The notes under the pieces are model-generated. The model did not search any database, was not told the DNA's origin, and saw nothing but the letters and a program-made list of their open reading frames with translations. Of a stretch of 64,000 nt of DNA, positions 44,895 to 56,378 are shown one piece after another (the stretch's first letter is position 1; the number at the start of each line of letters is the position of its first letter). A program made the translations under genes and the position numbers. The stretch is from Cucumis sativus (lineage: Eukaryota; Streptophyta; Magnoliopsida; Cucurbitales; Cucurbitaceae): NCBI RefSeq assembly GCF_000004075.3, contig NW_022279520.1, forward strand, positions 1-64,000, in the 5' to 3' direction.

Positions 44895-47800
44895 CTACTC
44901 ACCATTACTAGGATCAACGTGTACAAAAAACTGGCTGCCACTATGAGATAACATAGAATAAGCATCAGACCTTTGAAATAATTTGATGTCCCTCCTGCAA
45001 ATTTGACCAATGCCGAGTTATACAAAACTAAGATATCAATCGTTCTACTACTATGAATGGTGCTTTGCATATAAATGAAAACTCATTAATGGAAATGCAC
45101 CAAAAATTTCAAAGTAATAGTACTAAGGATAGCTATTAAATTGCAAATGAATTTAATTACAAGAGTATAGATTGAAGATATCACACCTGCAACATAAAGG
45201 CCACTACTAGCACAGTGATGAACAACGTTGCTGTTTCAAAGAGTTTGAAGTTTAAGTCCATTGGTTTTCCCATGCACCATCCAACTACTACGCAAAACGG
45301 GATCTACACACATCAATAACACACAGTCAAGTTACCAGTACAAAATCAATTTCCAAGCCAACACAACAGTTTTTAAGATCTAGGGTTAAAATCAACCGCA
45401 ATTTAGAACACATTTGATAAGATTGTTTCTTGTTTTCATTGCTTGTTTCTTAAGGAGCAACTTATATGATAATTATTTTTGTTTCTTGTTTTAAGTTTAA
45501 GGTACGTTTTCCAAAGAAAATTGGCCAAATTTGAGAAAAAATAACAAACACTAAGTTTTTTTTTTTTCCCTTTCTCCTGTTTTAATACATGTACCACACG
45601 TTTATCTCTTCTTTCTTCCAATGCATTTTTTCTCTTAAAACTTTCTTTTCCTTTTCTTTCTTCTTCTCTCTAAGCCTTATCATTCTTTTTTCTCTCTTCA
45701 TTAAACAGCCTTCAGCTATGTTTATTTCTCAAATCTCTATTAACTTTCCCTCGAGGCAAAACTATTGAAAATATTTATAAAATGCAGTAAATTTTAGATT
45801 CTATCAATGATATATATCTAAAATTTTATTCTATTTGTTTTCATTTTGATATGTTCGAAAATAGTAAAACAAAGAAAAGTAAATTTTCTCTTTTTTAGAT
45901 TTTATTCGTGTATACAATTGAGTCATGAAAAGCAAAAACATTTGGTAAGGAGAGATAAAAATAAAATTTATAAATTATTCTAATTGAATAAACTCAAGTA
46001 AGGTAAGATAACATTATCTAAGATAAGAGTGTGGGATAACCTGTCAAATCAAAATTGAACTTTAGTTGAAGAAAGTTTCAATTATTATTATTATTTTGCT
46101 TTGGTGAAATTATATTCAATACCATAGAGTCTTTTTAAAATATTTAATTTGTTTTAATGCATGTTATATAATTCAATACTATAAAAACATTTCGATTCTG
46201 ATTTTTTTAAAGTAAAAAAAAAAACAAGAAAGGAAAAACTAAGAAGGAGAGTGTCAATCAAATGGACCCTAAAACATAATCCGCAACACATACCACAAAC
46301 ATGGATATTTGTGTAGATGATCCAATAGCAACTCCAAGAGTGATGTCCTACAATAACTTTTACGTCAATCAAACCAAACAAAAGAGATGATTGGAAAAAT
46401 AATAAAATTTAATAAATCCAGAAAGTGCTCACAAGCTTATCCTTCATGGCAAACATGATTGCACTTGCATGTTCAGCAGCATTTCCAACAATTGGCAACA
46501 AAATTACACTAATAAATGCCACTGGCAAATTTAATGATTCAGATGCTCCTGAGAAAAAGATCCACAAACTTCTACTTAAATTTACTGGATACGAGAAACC
46601 AATATTAAGCACCAAACATCAAGATATTGTCACATGAATTTTGGATATGTTTTATGATAACTGCTTTATATGGATCGAATTAACTAATATTTGATATTTG
46701 AAAAAACATCTTTGTTTCTTCCATATCTTCTTTACTGCTATTCTTCTAGAAAAAGGAAAAGGTTCAAATTTTCACTTAAAAAAACAAGCATTGAGCTACC
46801 GAGAACTTAATCAGAGTCAGCGCATGGATGGACAAGCAAAGCAAACAATAATAGAATGCAAATAATTATAGTTAATAATTTAAAAGCAATCACAATAAGA
46901 TTTACCTGGATAGCATCAACAAGGTATCCAGATAAAACAGATACCCATACAGTCAAGATGGCAAGCCATCCAATTGCTTCCCAAGCATAAATCTCAGAAT
47001 CGTCCTCACTTCTCCATCAACTTCCTAAAGAAATATAAGAAAAGGCTAAAACCATTAGAATTAAATGCATATCTGCTTAAAATGGAGTTCTAGAGTGAAC
47101 AAAAAAAGTGTTGATCATTTCTTTGATTCTGCATTTTTTAAGTGTGGGGACTACTTAACAAATAAAAAGCGCCCCTAAAGACATATTTGGATTGACTAGA
47201 GAAGAAAGTGTTTATCAAAACTCATTTCCATTTGAACTTTTTTTATAAAAACCTGTTTAAAATAAAGTTTGAAAGTTCTCTAAAAGTCATTTTGAGTGGT
47301 TGCCTCCCAAAATGAATTATTTTTTAAATTTAAACACTTGAAAAGCTAACCAATTTGATTTGTGCCTCATTTGTTAAGTTCCCATTCCTAAAGGATGCAT
47401 TCCCCACTAGTCCAGTTAAAGTTATCATATGTAAAACAACTAGGTGATTGAGGTTATGTATGATAATTATGTTACCGTCACATGAGCATTTATTATTGAT
47501 GGTACTAGTTCTCTTTTTTATTTCTTCTTGAAAAAAATAAAATAAACAGTTTCCTAGCCATCGTTTCAAGCTCGCCTCTTATAGATGTTGCAAATCCTGA
47601 TTCCTAATTCGCCCTAATAGTTGAAAATATTATAGTATGTTACAGATGAAAGAAGCCAAGTGAAGAACAATTGCTTGTTAACTAAAGACAATAATTAAAA
47701 GCAAGATCCAAACATAGATCCAAAGAGACTCACCTCGTCAGAGGACCATAGAGATCATGCTGACTTTTTAGTTGAAAGAAAAGGTAGCTTGCATATGCAA

Positions 47801-49108
47801 TTAACATTATACAACTGCTAAATCTTGAAAGAGATAATGCTGACTCTCCCAAATGAAGTTCTGTGGGGTGAAATGAGCATGGCCGGAAAAGTCGTTCCCA
47901 TTACAGCCATCAACAACAATCCTGAATTTACAACAGCAGCACCTGTTGCAAAATAGTCATATATCTTAATGTAAACTAATAAGGTGCAAGTAAAATATCT
48001 CTAAAATAGAGGTAAAGCATAATGCCCAAGAGAACGAAACCCTGTACCTTATTGAAAACCTGCACTTTGTATGATGAATAATCCACAGTGAAAAAGCGCA
48101 ACCAAGCACAAAGGAGCATATTTGACAAGATTGACCCCAGCAATGACTGTTGAACAACCCTAATCATCCCACTCTTTAACGCATATATTGATATGATCAT
48201 TTCAGTTGCATTTCCAAATGTTGCATTCAAAAGACCACAACTGCAAAAACCATTGGCATTTGAGTTATTAAGGAAACTAACCAAAAAGCCACCATTAAAT
48301 GATCGAAACAAGCAATGCCTGATCAGGTAGCACTCAACCTGTTGGTCCAGTGTAGAAAGCAAGCTGCCTGTCACAAATATTTTTGAAAAATAAGTGTAGC
48401 ACAAATGGAATAATATGAAATCTAAAACATAGAATATGTGAAACCAAATCTTACTCAGTTGCATAACCAAGACGTTCTGCCAAGGGTGTAATTCCAAGTA
48501 AAGTGAAAAGAAGACCCATCCCTGACATATAAAACTGACTATCAAGGAATTATGAACCATGAGACAAATCATACAAGCCAAAGTACTAACCAGCAAAACG
48601 ATCTTAAAGCTGAATTTTTTAATATCCAAAATAATATAAACAGGTCAATAGAAGATGGTCATAGACCATATCTTCATTAAATCAAATAATGAGAAACTGT
48701 CTTTGATTGTCTAGGAGCTTCTGTTCATGAAAAAGTTACCCAATACAAGTCTTTCACCATTTCTTTCTTCTCAAATCCAACCATGTCATTTACTATTGCA
48801 GAAAATCAACCAGTAAAATTATGAAGAGGAGTAGTTCTTACATGCTTTCCCGTTAAGTAATGTAGCAGAATTGCCAAAGGACCAAAAGGTAGCAACACGT
48901 TGATCTTTGCTCTAACCAACACTATATAAGCACTTCTAAGAGGTCTAATACGAATGTTGCTAGTCTTCCACCATCTTGTATCTGGGGAAGAACGCACAGC
49001 AGCCGTCTCACAATCAAAACTATGCAATACGTTCTTCGCAACTGGCGATGACTTCAATGGAATTTCTTCATCTGATAAGTAATTTGTTTTCTCCTCTGTT
49101 GATCCCAT
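44895..49108 (-). CDS. CAX: CAX2/CAX5-type vacuolar cation/proton exchanger, ten coding exons, frame interrupted
   Basis: The product would be a tonoplast antiporter using the proton gradient to load Ca2+ or Mn2+ into the vacuole. Exons by hand: 49108-48842, 48521-48455, 48367-48339, 48240-48048, 47942-47734, 47024-46906, 46548-46433, 46347-46294, 45303-45187 and 44994-44895. Landmarks are [15 protein letters not shown] and [14 protein letters not shown] at the N-terminus, the first cation-binding motif [13 protein letters not shown], the second motif [17 protein letters not shown], and [18 protein letters not shown] at the end. Wording is closest to the CAX2/CAX5 branch. Exons 2, 4, 5 and 10 need one-base corrections, nearly all lost bases in homopolymers (exon 2 is 67 bp where phase demands 68). 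Length, about 425 residues, is near normal. It is either a true gene with sequence errors or a young pseudogene. Confidence 0.85.
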
Positions 49109-51002
49109 CTACAACCACAGCTATCCCGATCAATTATACCTTTCCACTACACTAAAAATACAAATCTGGGCTGATTTACATATACAACTCATCAGCTACT
49201 TCATCTTCCACAAGTCAAATCCAAAGCAATATTAACTCAACAGAAAGAAGAAATCAGATCGAGTCGAGATTAAAACAAGATTTCGTTACCCAAACAAGAA
49301 AAAGAGCAAGAGGATATTTACCAGATTGGAGATGAACTTGAACTGACGCAACGAGGATATCCAGGTCGAATCCCAGCTGGAGAATGATCAAGAACTCCCC
49401 AAATCGAGCTGAGATTCCAACCCTCAAACGCAAGGGGAGAAAATAAGACAAGAAGCAGTCGGGTCCCACTAATTTGGATCGTATAGGTAATTTCAGTTGC
49501 TTAAAAATAAAATCTCTGGCCAACACAGCCGGCGAAGGCCAGCCAGAAGGAAAGTTCTTCGAAATAAGATTTTCGACTTCACCAAAATTATAGATCAAGC
49601 GAAGAAGAAGTCGAGTTGGATGGCTGATGGGAAGGGAAGGCAATATAGCGAAACTCAACAGCAGCTAGGAAGCTTCTGCGAAATATCGTCCTCTTGCGTC
49701 TTCCCCATTTAATTTTGACTTGTTTATTTATTGCATTACATTACATAAAGTATGTATTTTTAAAAAGTAATAATAAAAACAGAATAATTAGACGTAAACT
49801 TCTTCAAGTTCAGACAAAACCCCATTACATGTTTGAAAAAATACTCTTGGATGGGGTTCGATTCAGTTTTTAATCTTCTTTTCAGTTAAAGATTTGACTT
49901 TTATAAGTTTGAAAAAGAATAACTGATGTATTTCTTTGGTGGGTACTTAGCAGAGGGGAAAAATGAACCTCTTGTTGTGAATAGAGGACCAGCTGAGAAA
50001 AAAGGTCCACCATTGCGTTTTCAACTTAGGAATTAAAATGGGTTTGGCCTAAAAAGCACAAAGTTCAAGTCTTTAAGCCGCTCTCCCATTCTCCATCTCT
50101 TGTGTAAAATTGCAAGTTCAACTTCAATAACATGTGGAAGAAAAGGGGATTGTGGAAAATGCAAACAAAAAGTCTAGGCCATCTCCTCCAAAGCTATTTT
50201 CTTCTTATATTGATCCATTCAAAGTGCTTGATTTTAGTCACGATTGAACTGGCTTTAAGCGTAAGGTAAACTCAAGGAAGTTATTCAACCATAAGGAGTC
50301 GTGTTTATACGAGATCTTTGTCATCATAAAAGGTCAATTTCAAGTCAAAATGCTTTTCATGATGAGCAGATTCAACACCCCTTTTAACAATGACGATAAA
50401 ATATGATATGATTATCATTCCATGAAGCTCCCTCATCTGCCATTTATCACCTTTGAATTGAATTCCAAAAGAAGAGCAAAGGGCATTGCAGAGGAGATCA
50501 TATATTTAAATGGAACAGAAAACCCAATCATTAAACTCTTGGTCCTAACAAAGTGAGGCCATTGCTATAGAGCTATTATGTGCTATTTGATTCCACAAAC
50601 AAATACAAATGATTGAAAGAGGCCACAAATATGACCCAACTTTGGTAAGAATGACAAGAAAAGAGAGTACCAAGAGTCATATATTAAAAAAAAAACATAA
50701 TCTAATCTAGCGAGCTAGAGTTAAGGAAAGTTAAAATGAATTTGATTTAGCTTGATTGATATTTCAGCCACCGGCAAAAGATTACAGAATTTTTGCATTG
50801 TTTGTTCTGAAAAATGTCGTGAAAAACAGATTGATTTACTGATTCTAAACAGCAAATAATTTACCATACCCTTGGGCTATTCCAGAAAAATTACAGGACA
50901 ATAATGGCGGTCGTCATGCTTCTCAGGAAGACAGAGTAATTCAAGGAAAAAAAGAAAAAGAGAAACAAAATGAGAAAAATATTAAAAGACTGTCTTGTTG
51001 GC
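49109..51002. other. CAX leader/promoter region and spacer to MKK
   Basis: Positions 49110-49680 probably include the CAX 5' leader and perhaps a leader intron, read on the minus strand; no upstream ATG frame looks coding. Positions 49700-50990 are AT-rich with no recognisable gene. Positions 50890-51002 would contain the 3' UTR of the MKK gene. Confidence 0.5.
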
Positions 51003-52106
51003 TCAAGAAAGGCTGGGAGGATGAAGAGGCGGAGGAGGTAAAAGTTGACGAAGATTCTGATGATGAGCTTGCTTGTTCTGGTACTGACTTGCTCCATTTT
51101 TCCTTGTTATGAACGCATGCTCCAGTAATGCAGCTGCAGTCCATCTCTTCCGAGCTTCTCTTTGCAAACAACAAGCAATAAAGTGACGAAACTCCGGTGA
51201 AGCAGTGGCCGGGCCTCCGGTGGCTGAGCCATACATATAGCACACATCAAGCTAGCCCAATCCCAGGCCTCTCAACAGCAAGAGGAAAGCGACCCAGATA
51301 GAATTCCAATATGCTAACCCCAAAGCTCCAAATATCCCCTGCATAACCATTGTACTGACCCTGATTTAGATCGGAATTGATTCTCTCAGGGCTCATATAC
51401 GCAATAGTCCCAACCGAGGAATTACAAGGGTCCATAGTCTGTTCCAAGATTCGACCGACGCCAAAATCAGCGATCTTAACCTGCCTTCGAGAATTGATGA
51501 GAAGATTGGAGGGTTTGATATCGCGATGAACGATACGTCGGCTATGAAGATAAGCAAGACCGCTAAGAATCTGGCGAGCCAAATCAGAGAGTTGATGTTC
51601 TTGAGGGATGTGTGTTCCTTCCAAAGAACCCGATCCATATACTCAAGAAGAACCTGGATTTCACCGTTATGATCAAACATATCGTGGCACTTAACAACAT
51701 AGGGATTGTCAACGTCACGAAGGATCTCGACCTCGCGGCACATCTGAAGCCTAACCGCATCTTCATGGTTTCCGTAAATGACCTTGAGAGCATAAACATG
51801 ACCGGTGGGACGGTGAAGGACTTTGTAAACGGTACCTCCACATCCACTTCCGATTCGGCTGACACGCTCAAAGTCAGAAAGGGTGAAAGGGTGACGTTGG
51901 GGAGGAAGAGGGTCAGGGGGGCGATTGGCGTTGTGGAGTTGACTGGTGGAAGGAGGAGGGGCAGAGTTGGAGGAGGTAGGAGGCAAAGGAAGAGGAACAG
52001 CCAAAGATGTGTTGTCACGTTGAGGAAGATGGAGATTTAGATGGGGACGGCGACGAGTACGATCGGTGGGAGGATTTGTAGCTGGAGGCGGCTGGAAAGG
52101 TCTCAT
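51003..52106 (-). CDS. MKK4/MKK5-type MAP kinase kinase, intronless, frame interrupted
   Basis: This is a dual-specificity kinase of the group that activates MPK3/MPK6 in plant immunity, stress and stomatal signalling. It starts [13 protein letters not shown] with a basic-hydrophobic MAPK docking site ([11 protein letters not shown]). The kinase domain has a Gly-rich loop ([13 protein letters not shown]), the catalytic Lys in YALKVIYG, the loop [11 protein letters not shown], then [10 protein letters not shown] and the activation segment [11 protein letters not shown] with the plant S/T-x5-S/T spacing, APE-like SPERI and [12 protein letters not shown]. It ends near [10 protein letters not shown], about 368 residues if continuous, as expected. 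Three points break the frame: near 51640 and 51262 (four G to three) and near 51210 (four C to three). All are single-base homopolymer losses, so sequence error is more likely than decay. The lack of introns is normal for this subgroup. Confidence 0.88.
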
Positions 52107-52345
52107 CGGCTCTGATGAAGAAGAAGAAGAAGAGGAGGAATCGAAATAGAATAAAATGAAAAGGAAGAAAGAAAATTGAAGAATAAAGATAGAGAAAATG
52201 GATCGAAGAAGGAAGAAGAAGAAGAAGAAGAAGAGATTGATTGATTATAGTGGGAGGGATTAAAAAGAGAAAGTTCTTGGAAGAGGGAAAGGAGGGGAAG
52301 AAAAATGAGGGAAACCAAATTAACTTTTTTTTTTTTTTTTTTTCT
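52107..52345 (-). promoter_or_regulatory. CT-rich leader upstream of MKK
   Basis: On the minus strand this is a long pyrimidine-rich leader (repeated ttcttcttc, and runs of t near 52325-52345) just before the MKK ATG at 52106. Such CT-rich 5' leaders are common in plant kinase genes. The exact transcription start is not visible. Confidence 0.4.
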
Positions 52346-52458
52346 TTCTTTCTTTCTACAAAATGAAACGGAGGAAGGAAAGGGAAGGAAAGGGTAAGTG
52401 ATGTGTAATATGTATTTAACTTTTATATTTATATATTTATATATTATATATTTAATTA

Positions 52459-52523
52459 GTGTGTGTGTGTGTGTGTGTGTTGGGGTTAATAGAAAGAAAA
52501 TATATATATATATATATATATAA
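52459..52523. repeat. Microsatellites (GT)n and (TA)n
   Basis: About eleven GT units (52459-52480) and, after a short gap, about eleven TA units (52501-52522). They are likely length-variable between individuals. Confidence 0.95.
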
Positions 52524-52882
52524 AAAAAAGAATGAATATATTAGATCGAGGGAGAGGTCGAAATCAAAAGAGGGAATCATATAGATATTATGGAGGAAGA
52601 GGGGTGAGGGTTGACGCGACTGAAACCGGAGTGTACAACACGGACCAATGGCCTTTATTAATTATTGGAAACACTCCATTATTTCAGAATGGGAGCGTGT
52701 TCTCTTCTTTTGGACCTTTCTCTACGTATTTCGTATTTCATATTTCATTATGTATCCATCTCTCTCTCTCTCTCTCCTTTCGGTGCACTTTTCTTTTCTT
52801 TTCTTTTACATCTCTATCACTGGATCATACAATTATACCCTCTTTGTTTCTTTCTTTCTTCAAACCCACCAAACCCCTTTTT

Positions 52883-52921
52883 CCCAAGCCCAAGCCCAAG
52901 CCCAAGCCCAAGCCCAAGCCC
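52883..52921. repeat. Hexanucleotide repeat (CCCAAG)n
   Basis: About six to seven tandem copies of cccaag, following a (TC)n run near 52760-52778. The open frames crossing it give proline-lysine or glycine-leucine repeats and have no other gene-like features. Confidence 0.95.
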
Positions 52922-55099
52922 AATCCCATTCCCTAACCCTCCCACTTTGATTCTTACGGAAATTAGATCGAATACCAGACACAAATGCTGATGTATGCCT
53001 AAATTAAAGGATATCACCTACTTCAACTATATAATCTTATATTTATTACCTTTTTATTTCTCTTTTTAATATAATTTTCCATCTTTTTTTTTTATTATTA
53101 TCTTTCTTTTGCTTCATTCAAATCCATTTTCCTTTGTATTTTATGATTTTTTTTTACTATACATCTCCCTCTTAAAATTCAATAAAACCATTCAAGTTCC
53201 CTCCATGTCACACATCTATTCTTCTCTCCTTTTCACAAACTTTTGTACTAATTTCCTCCTATTTTTGCAAGCTTTTGAACCAGTCTAGGAGAGTAGATCA
53301 AGTTAGAGACAACAATCCACATGTCAAAACTACCATCCAATTACTTACTCAAGATGAGGACATGATTCAAATTGAAATTCATTTTTGCAAATGGATGAGT
53401 TCAACAGGGGTTTGCGGTTAGGTTAGAAAAGGCGTGAGGTTTTTCTATATTAAAAATGTTTACAAAAGTCATATGCTATAAAAGGAGTTACGTCTTTGGT
53501 TCTACACGGTCTATGTTGGAAACACTTGGCTTTAGTATGCTAACTCTAATTAAATTATTTTTGTACTCTTTAGTTGGAGAGTGGAAAAAATGTGTGGGTA
53601 GCAAAAAACTTTGAGAGGGACTTCTGTAAGTGAAGTCATGATAATAAAAATTATTCTTTAAGATTGCAACAGTTTTTCTTCGACTTAGAAGTTTTTGTAC
53701 CTAGATTCTTTGTTTTTAGTTTTCATTGTTTGCTTTATTAATTCCCTATTATTTTCTGCCTAATGGGGTATTAGAGTCATGCCTCATACTTAACCATGCA
53801 AATAGAGATCTTCAGGTGTCGAACAAAGATATAATAAAGTCTCAAAAGTAGATCATGATGTGATATGTGGTTGAACTCTATTTAACAATATCATACCATG
53901 ATGGAGATATATAGAGAGTATGTTGTACTAACAAATAGTATTGGAGCATCAAAATGAGAAGCAGATAGTGTCATATGTCGAGTTTTATAAATGTTGCAGA
54001 AGCTATGGATTCTTTGAATATCTTATCAATGTGGAAGTGGTTGATTTTTTGTTGTCACATAAAGGTCCTACGTTGAAAAAGTTTAAGAAAGCCATGAGTA
54101 TTTCCTATCTTAAAAAGGTTTATGGAAGCCATAAACTATAATAGAAAAAACTATGCCTTTGGTAATTTTCAATTTTCTTATTTGGAAACATTTTAAACTT
54201 TATTCTCTAGTTGGATTGTGAGAAAAAGATGTAAGTGACCAAAAGCTTAGAAAAAGTGTTCTTGTAATAATTGGAGTCCGAAGAGAAAAATATATATTTT
54301 TTGCATATAAACCATTGAAGAATAACATAAATCAAAATACAAATACTCTCTCGGCCTTACAATTATGGAAACTAAATGATAAATAGAGTAGAGAGGTTTG
54401 CTCATTAATTAAGAAGTGAGTAATAAATGGGACGTGGCATGATCTTATATGTTGCCCTAGTGAGTGAGTTGTTTGTAGGAAGAAATATGTATTTACGCAC
54501 ATAACGTCTTTTGAAGAAGACTAGGATTATTGATATGAATCTTCTATCAATCAAATAGAAAATAATTTATTTATAGAATTATTCGTGGACATTCGAAAAG
54601 TCATGTCATTTCCTATAATTTAGTTATTAATACTTTTCATGAAGTGATGCATTTATTTAGGAAGAATCACAAATAATAATCATTTATTTCAACAATCCCT
54701 TCCACAAATGATAAATTGATAAATGGGAGAAAATAAACATTTGATATTTTTCAATGGAGAACCTGCATGAGGATAAGTAGCATAAACTTTGAGCTTTCCC
54801 TAGTGAACATCAATCGAGTTTACTTGGTTAGTCAATGGACATGATCCCTTGAATTGATAACCGTTCTATAAAGTAAACTAAAGCAATACATATCACACAT
54901 CTCCTTATTATAACAAAGTTTGTTCTCATGCATTACAAGAGCTTGGTGTATTCTCGACGCGTATTACTCAACATCGGGAAGGATTTTCTAAAAGAAATTT
55001 TCCCCTTGAGAATAGAGATTATGCTGCATTTGAAGTCTTGTTTTCTGTCTTCAATTCCAGTTCCTTACTTTTTAGGGCTGTAATGACTTAATTCACTGT
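52922..55099. other. AT-rich spacer with a diverged direct repeat
   Basis: 53430-53660 and about 54080-54290 are diverged direct copies: 'gctataaaaggagttacgtc' against a similar 'actataatagaaaaaacta' stretch, each followed by 'gcctttgg'-like and 'ttggaaaca' motifs and a 'tagttgga' block. A TATA-like box is included. These could be LTRs of a small or internally deleted element about 650 bp apart. The open frame 53941-54141 between them has no likeness I know. Confidence 0.4.
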
Positions 55100-55620
55100 G
55101 ATTGTCTTTCTACCATACTTCAGGGTTGTCTTCACTTCCTTGTAGGTGTCATGTATCGAATTAATGAGAATAGCAACTTCACTTTCTGCCCCAACTCCTC
55201 CCCTGTTTGATTAAGGACATTGGTAAGTTTCTTTAACTCATCTAAATTTTCATCAAGATTCTTGTTCTGATTCATTTTAGATGAAAATAACTTATTCCTT
55301 ATGAACATTTTATTGCGTTGGTCTTTCTTTTCATACAAAACCTTCAATTTCTCCAAGTAGCAAAAGCAGTGGTTTCTTCAATTATCTGTCTCAGCACATT
55401 ATCGTAATATTCATAACAAGTGTACCGTAAGCTACCTCTTCCATTGTTTCTTTTCTTACTTGGCTAAAGTTGCAGGGAGTTCCTTTGGATCTTCTAAAGC
55501 TTCAAAACCTTTTGTGAACTAAAGATTGCAGTAATTCTTTTTTTCCACAAGGTAAAGTCTCCATTCCCATCAAAATTTTCAATTTCATACTTCGTAATAG
55601 TCATTTTATTTCCTTTCTTC
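55100..55620 (-). pseudogene. gag: Ty1/copia gag fragment
   Basis: On the minus strand the sequence starts MTITKYEIENFDGNGDFTLW and KKRITAIFSSQKVL, then after shifts LEKLKVLYEKKDQRNKMFIR and MNQNKNLDENLDELKKLTN, the typical N-terminal gag domain of plant copia elements. Stops and shifts interrupt it. A primer-site-like sequence (55624-55637) lies immediately upstream in its own direction. Protease and later domains are not present. Confidence 0.85.
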
Positions 55621-55623
55621 TGA

Positions 55624-56378
55624 TGGCTCGGATACCAGTTCTTGAAAATAGTAGAAACAAAAGTTTTTATTTCTTTGTAAAATCAACTTTGAGACAAGTA
55701 TATTCTTTTTGGGAAATTAAAAGTAGAGTTACCTTTTTACTCTTTTCTTTTCTCCCACCTTTTGGACTCGTTTGCTAGTTGTCATTTACTTTTCATTGTA
55801 CTTCTTTTCTTCTTTGCATGGTTCACCGAGGGAGACAAGGAAGAAGGAAGAAGGAAGAAGGATTTCAAAAGGGGGTTTCTTAAGGAAGATGAAGAGATGA
55901 GAAAATCAACAAGATGAAGTTTATAGTAGTTCAGCATATAGCTTACATCCACTCTTCAAGGTAAAATTTCTTTATTCAACATTTAGTGTGAAAGTAGATT
56001 CGAGCCGTGTGAACTCATTTTTTTTATTACATCTCCATGGATTTATTCTATGCAATTTTTCTTTGAGGCTACAAGATTTTTATTAGTTATTTTGTTGAAA
56101 CAAAATAACTTCCTCTTCTAACAAAATATAGTTGTAACTAATTATTTCTCTTCTCTAATATTTGCAGAAGTTGAGGCTCTCTTGCAGAAGATGGTTCAAC
56201 AAATTTCAACACAGGTTGCTTAGATTTGTTAGAAGGAAGAGGGGTGATGATAGTTCTTTGGAGGTTGAAGAAGAAGAGCTTGCTTCAGTTCCCACGGTGG
56301 AAGAAAGGATCGGAGCAAAAAAGGAGAAGAAGACGTGGGTCAGAATTGCTCTGATACCATATAAACTAATGTCCAACA
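55624..56378 (-). mobile_element. Possible copia primer site and 5' LTR
   Basis: TGGTATCCGAGCCA on the minus strand (55637-55624) resembles the Met-tRNA primer site and lies between the gag start and a stretch bounded by TG (55643) and CA (56378) on the plus strand, so it could be a 5' LTR of about 735 bp. Complication: another primer-like TGGTATCAGAGC lies inside it (minus strand, near 56360-56349), so two elements may be superimposed. No second LTR is in the window to compare. Confidence 0.4.

Noticed and set aside
52532..53017. Overlapping open frames with Pro-Lys or Gly-Leu repeats
   Set aside because: They arise from the TC and CCCAAG simple repeats and show no other coding sign.
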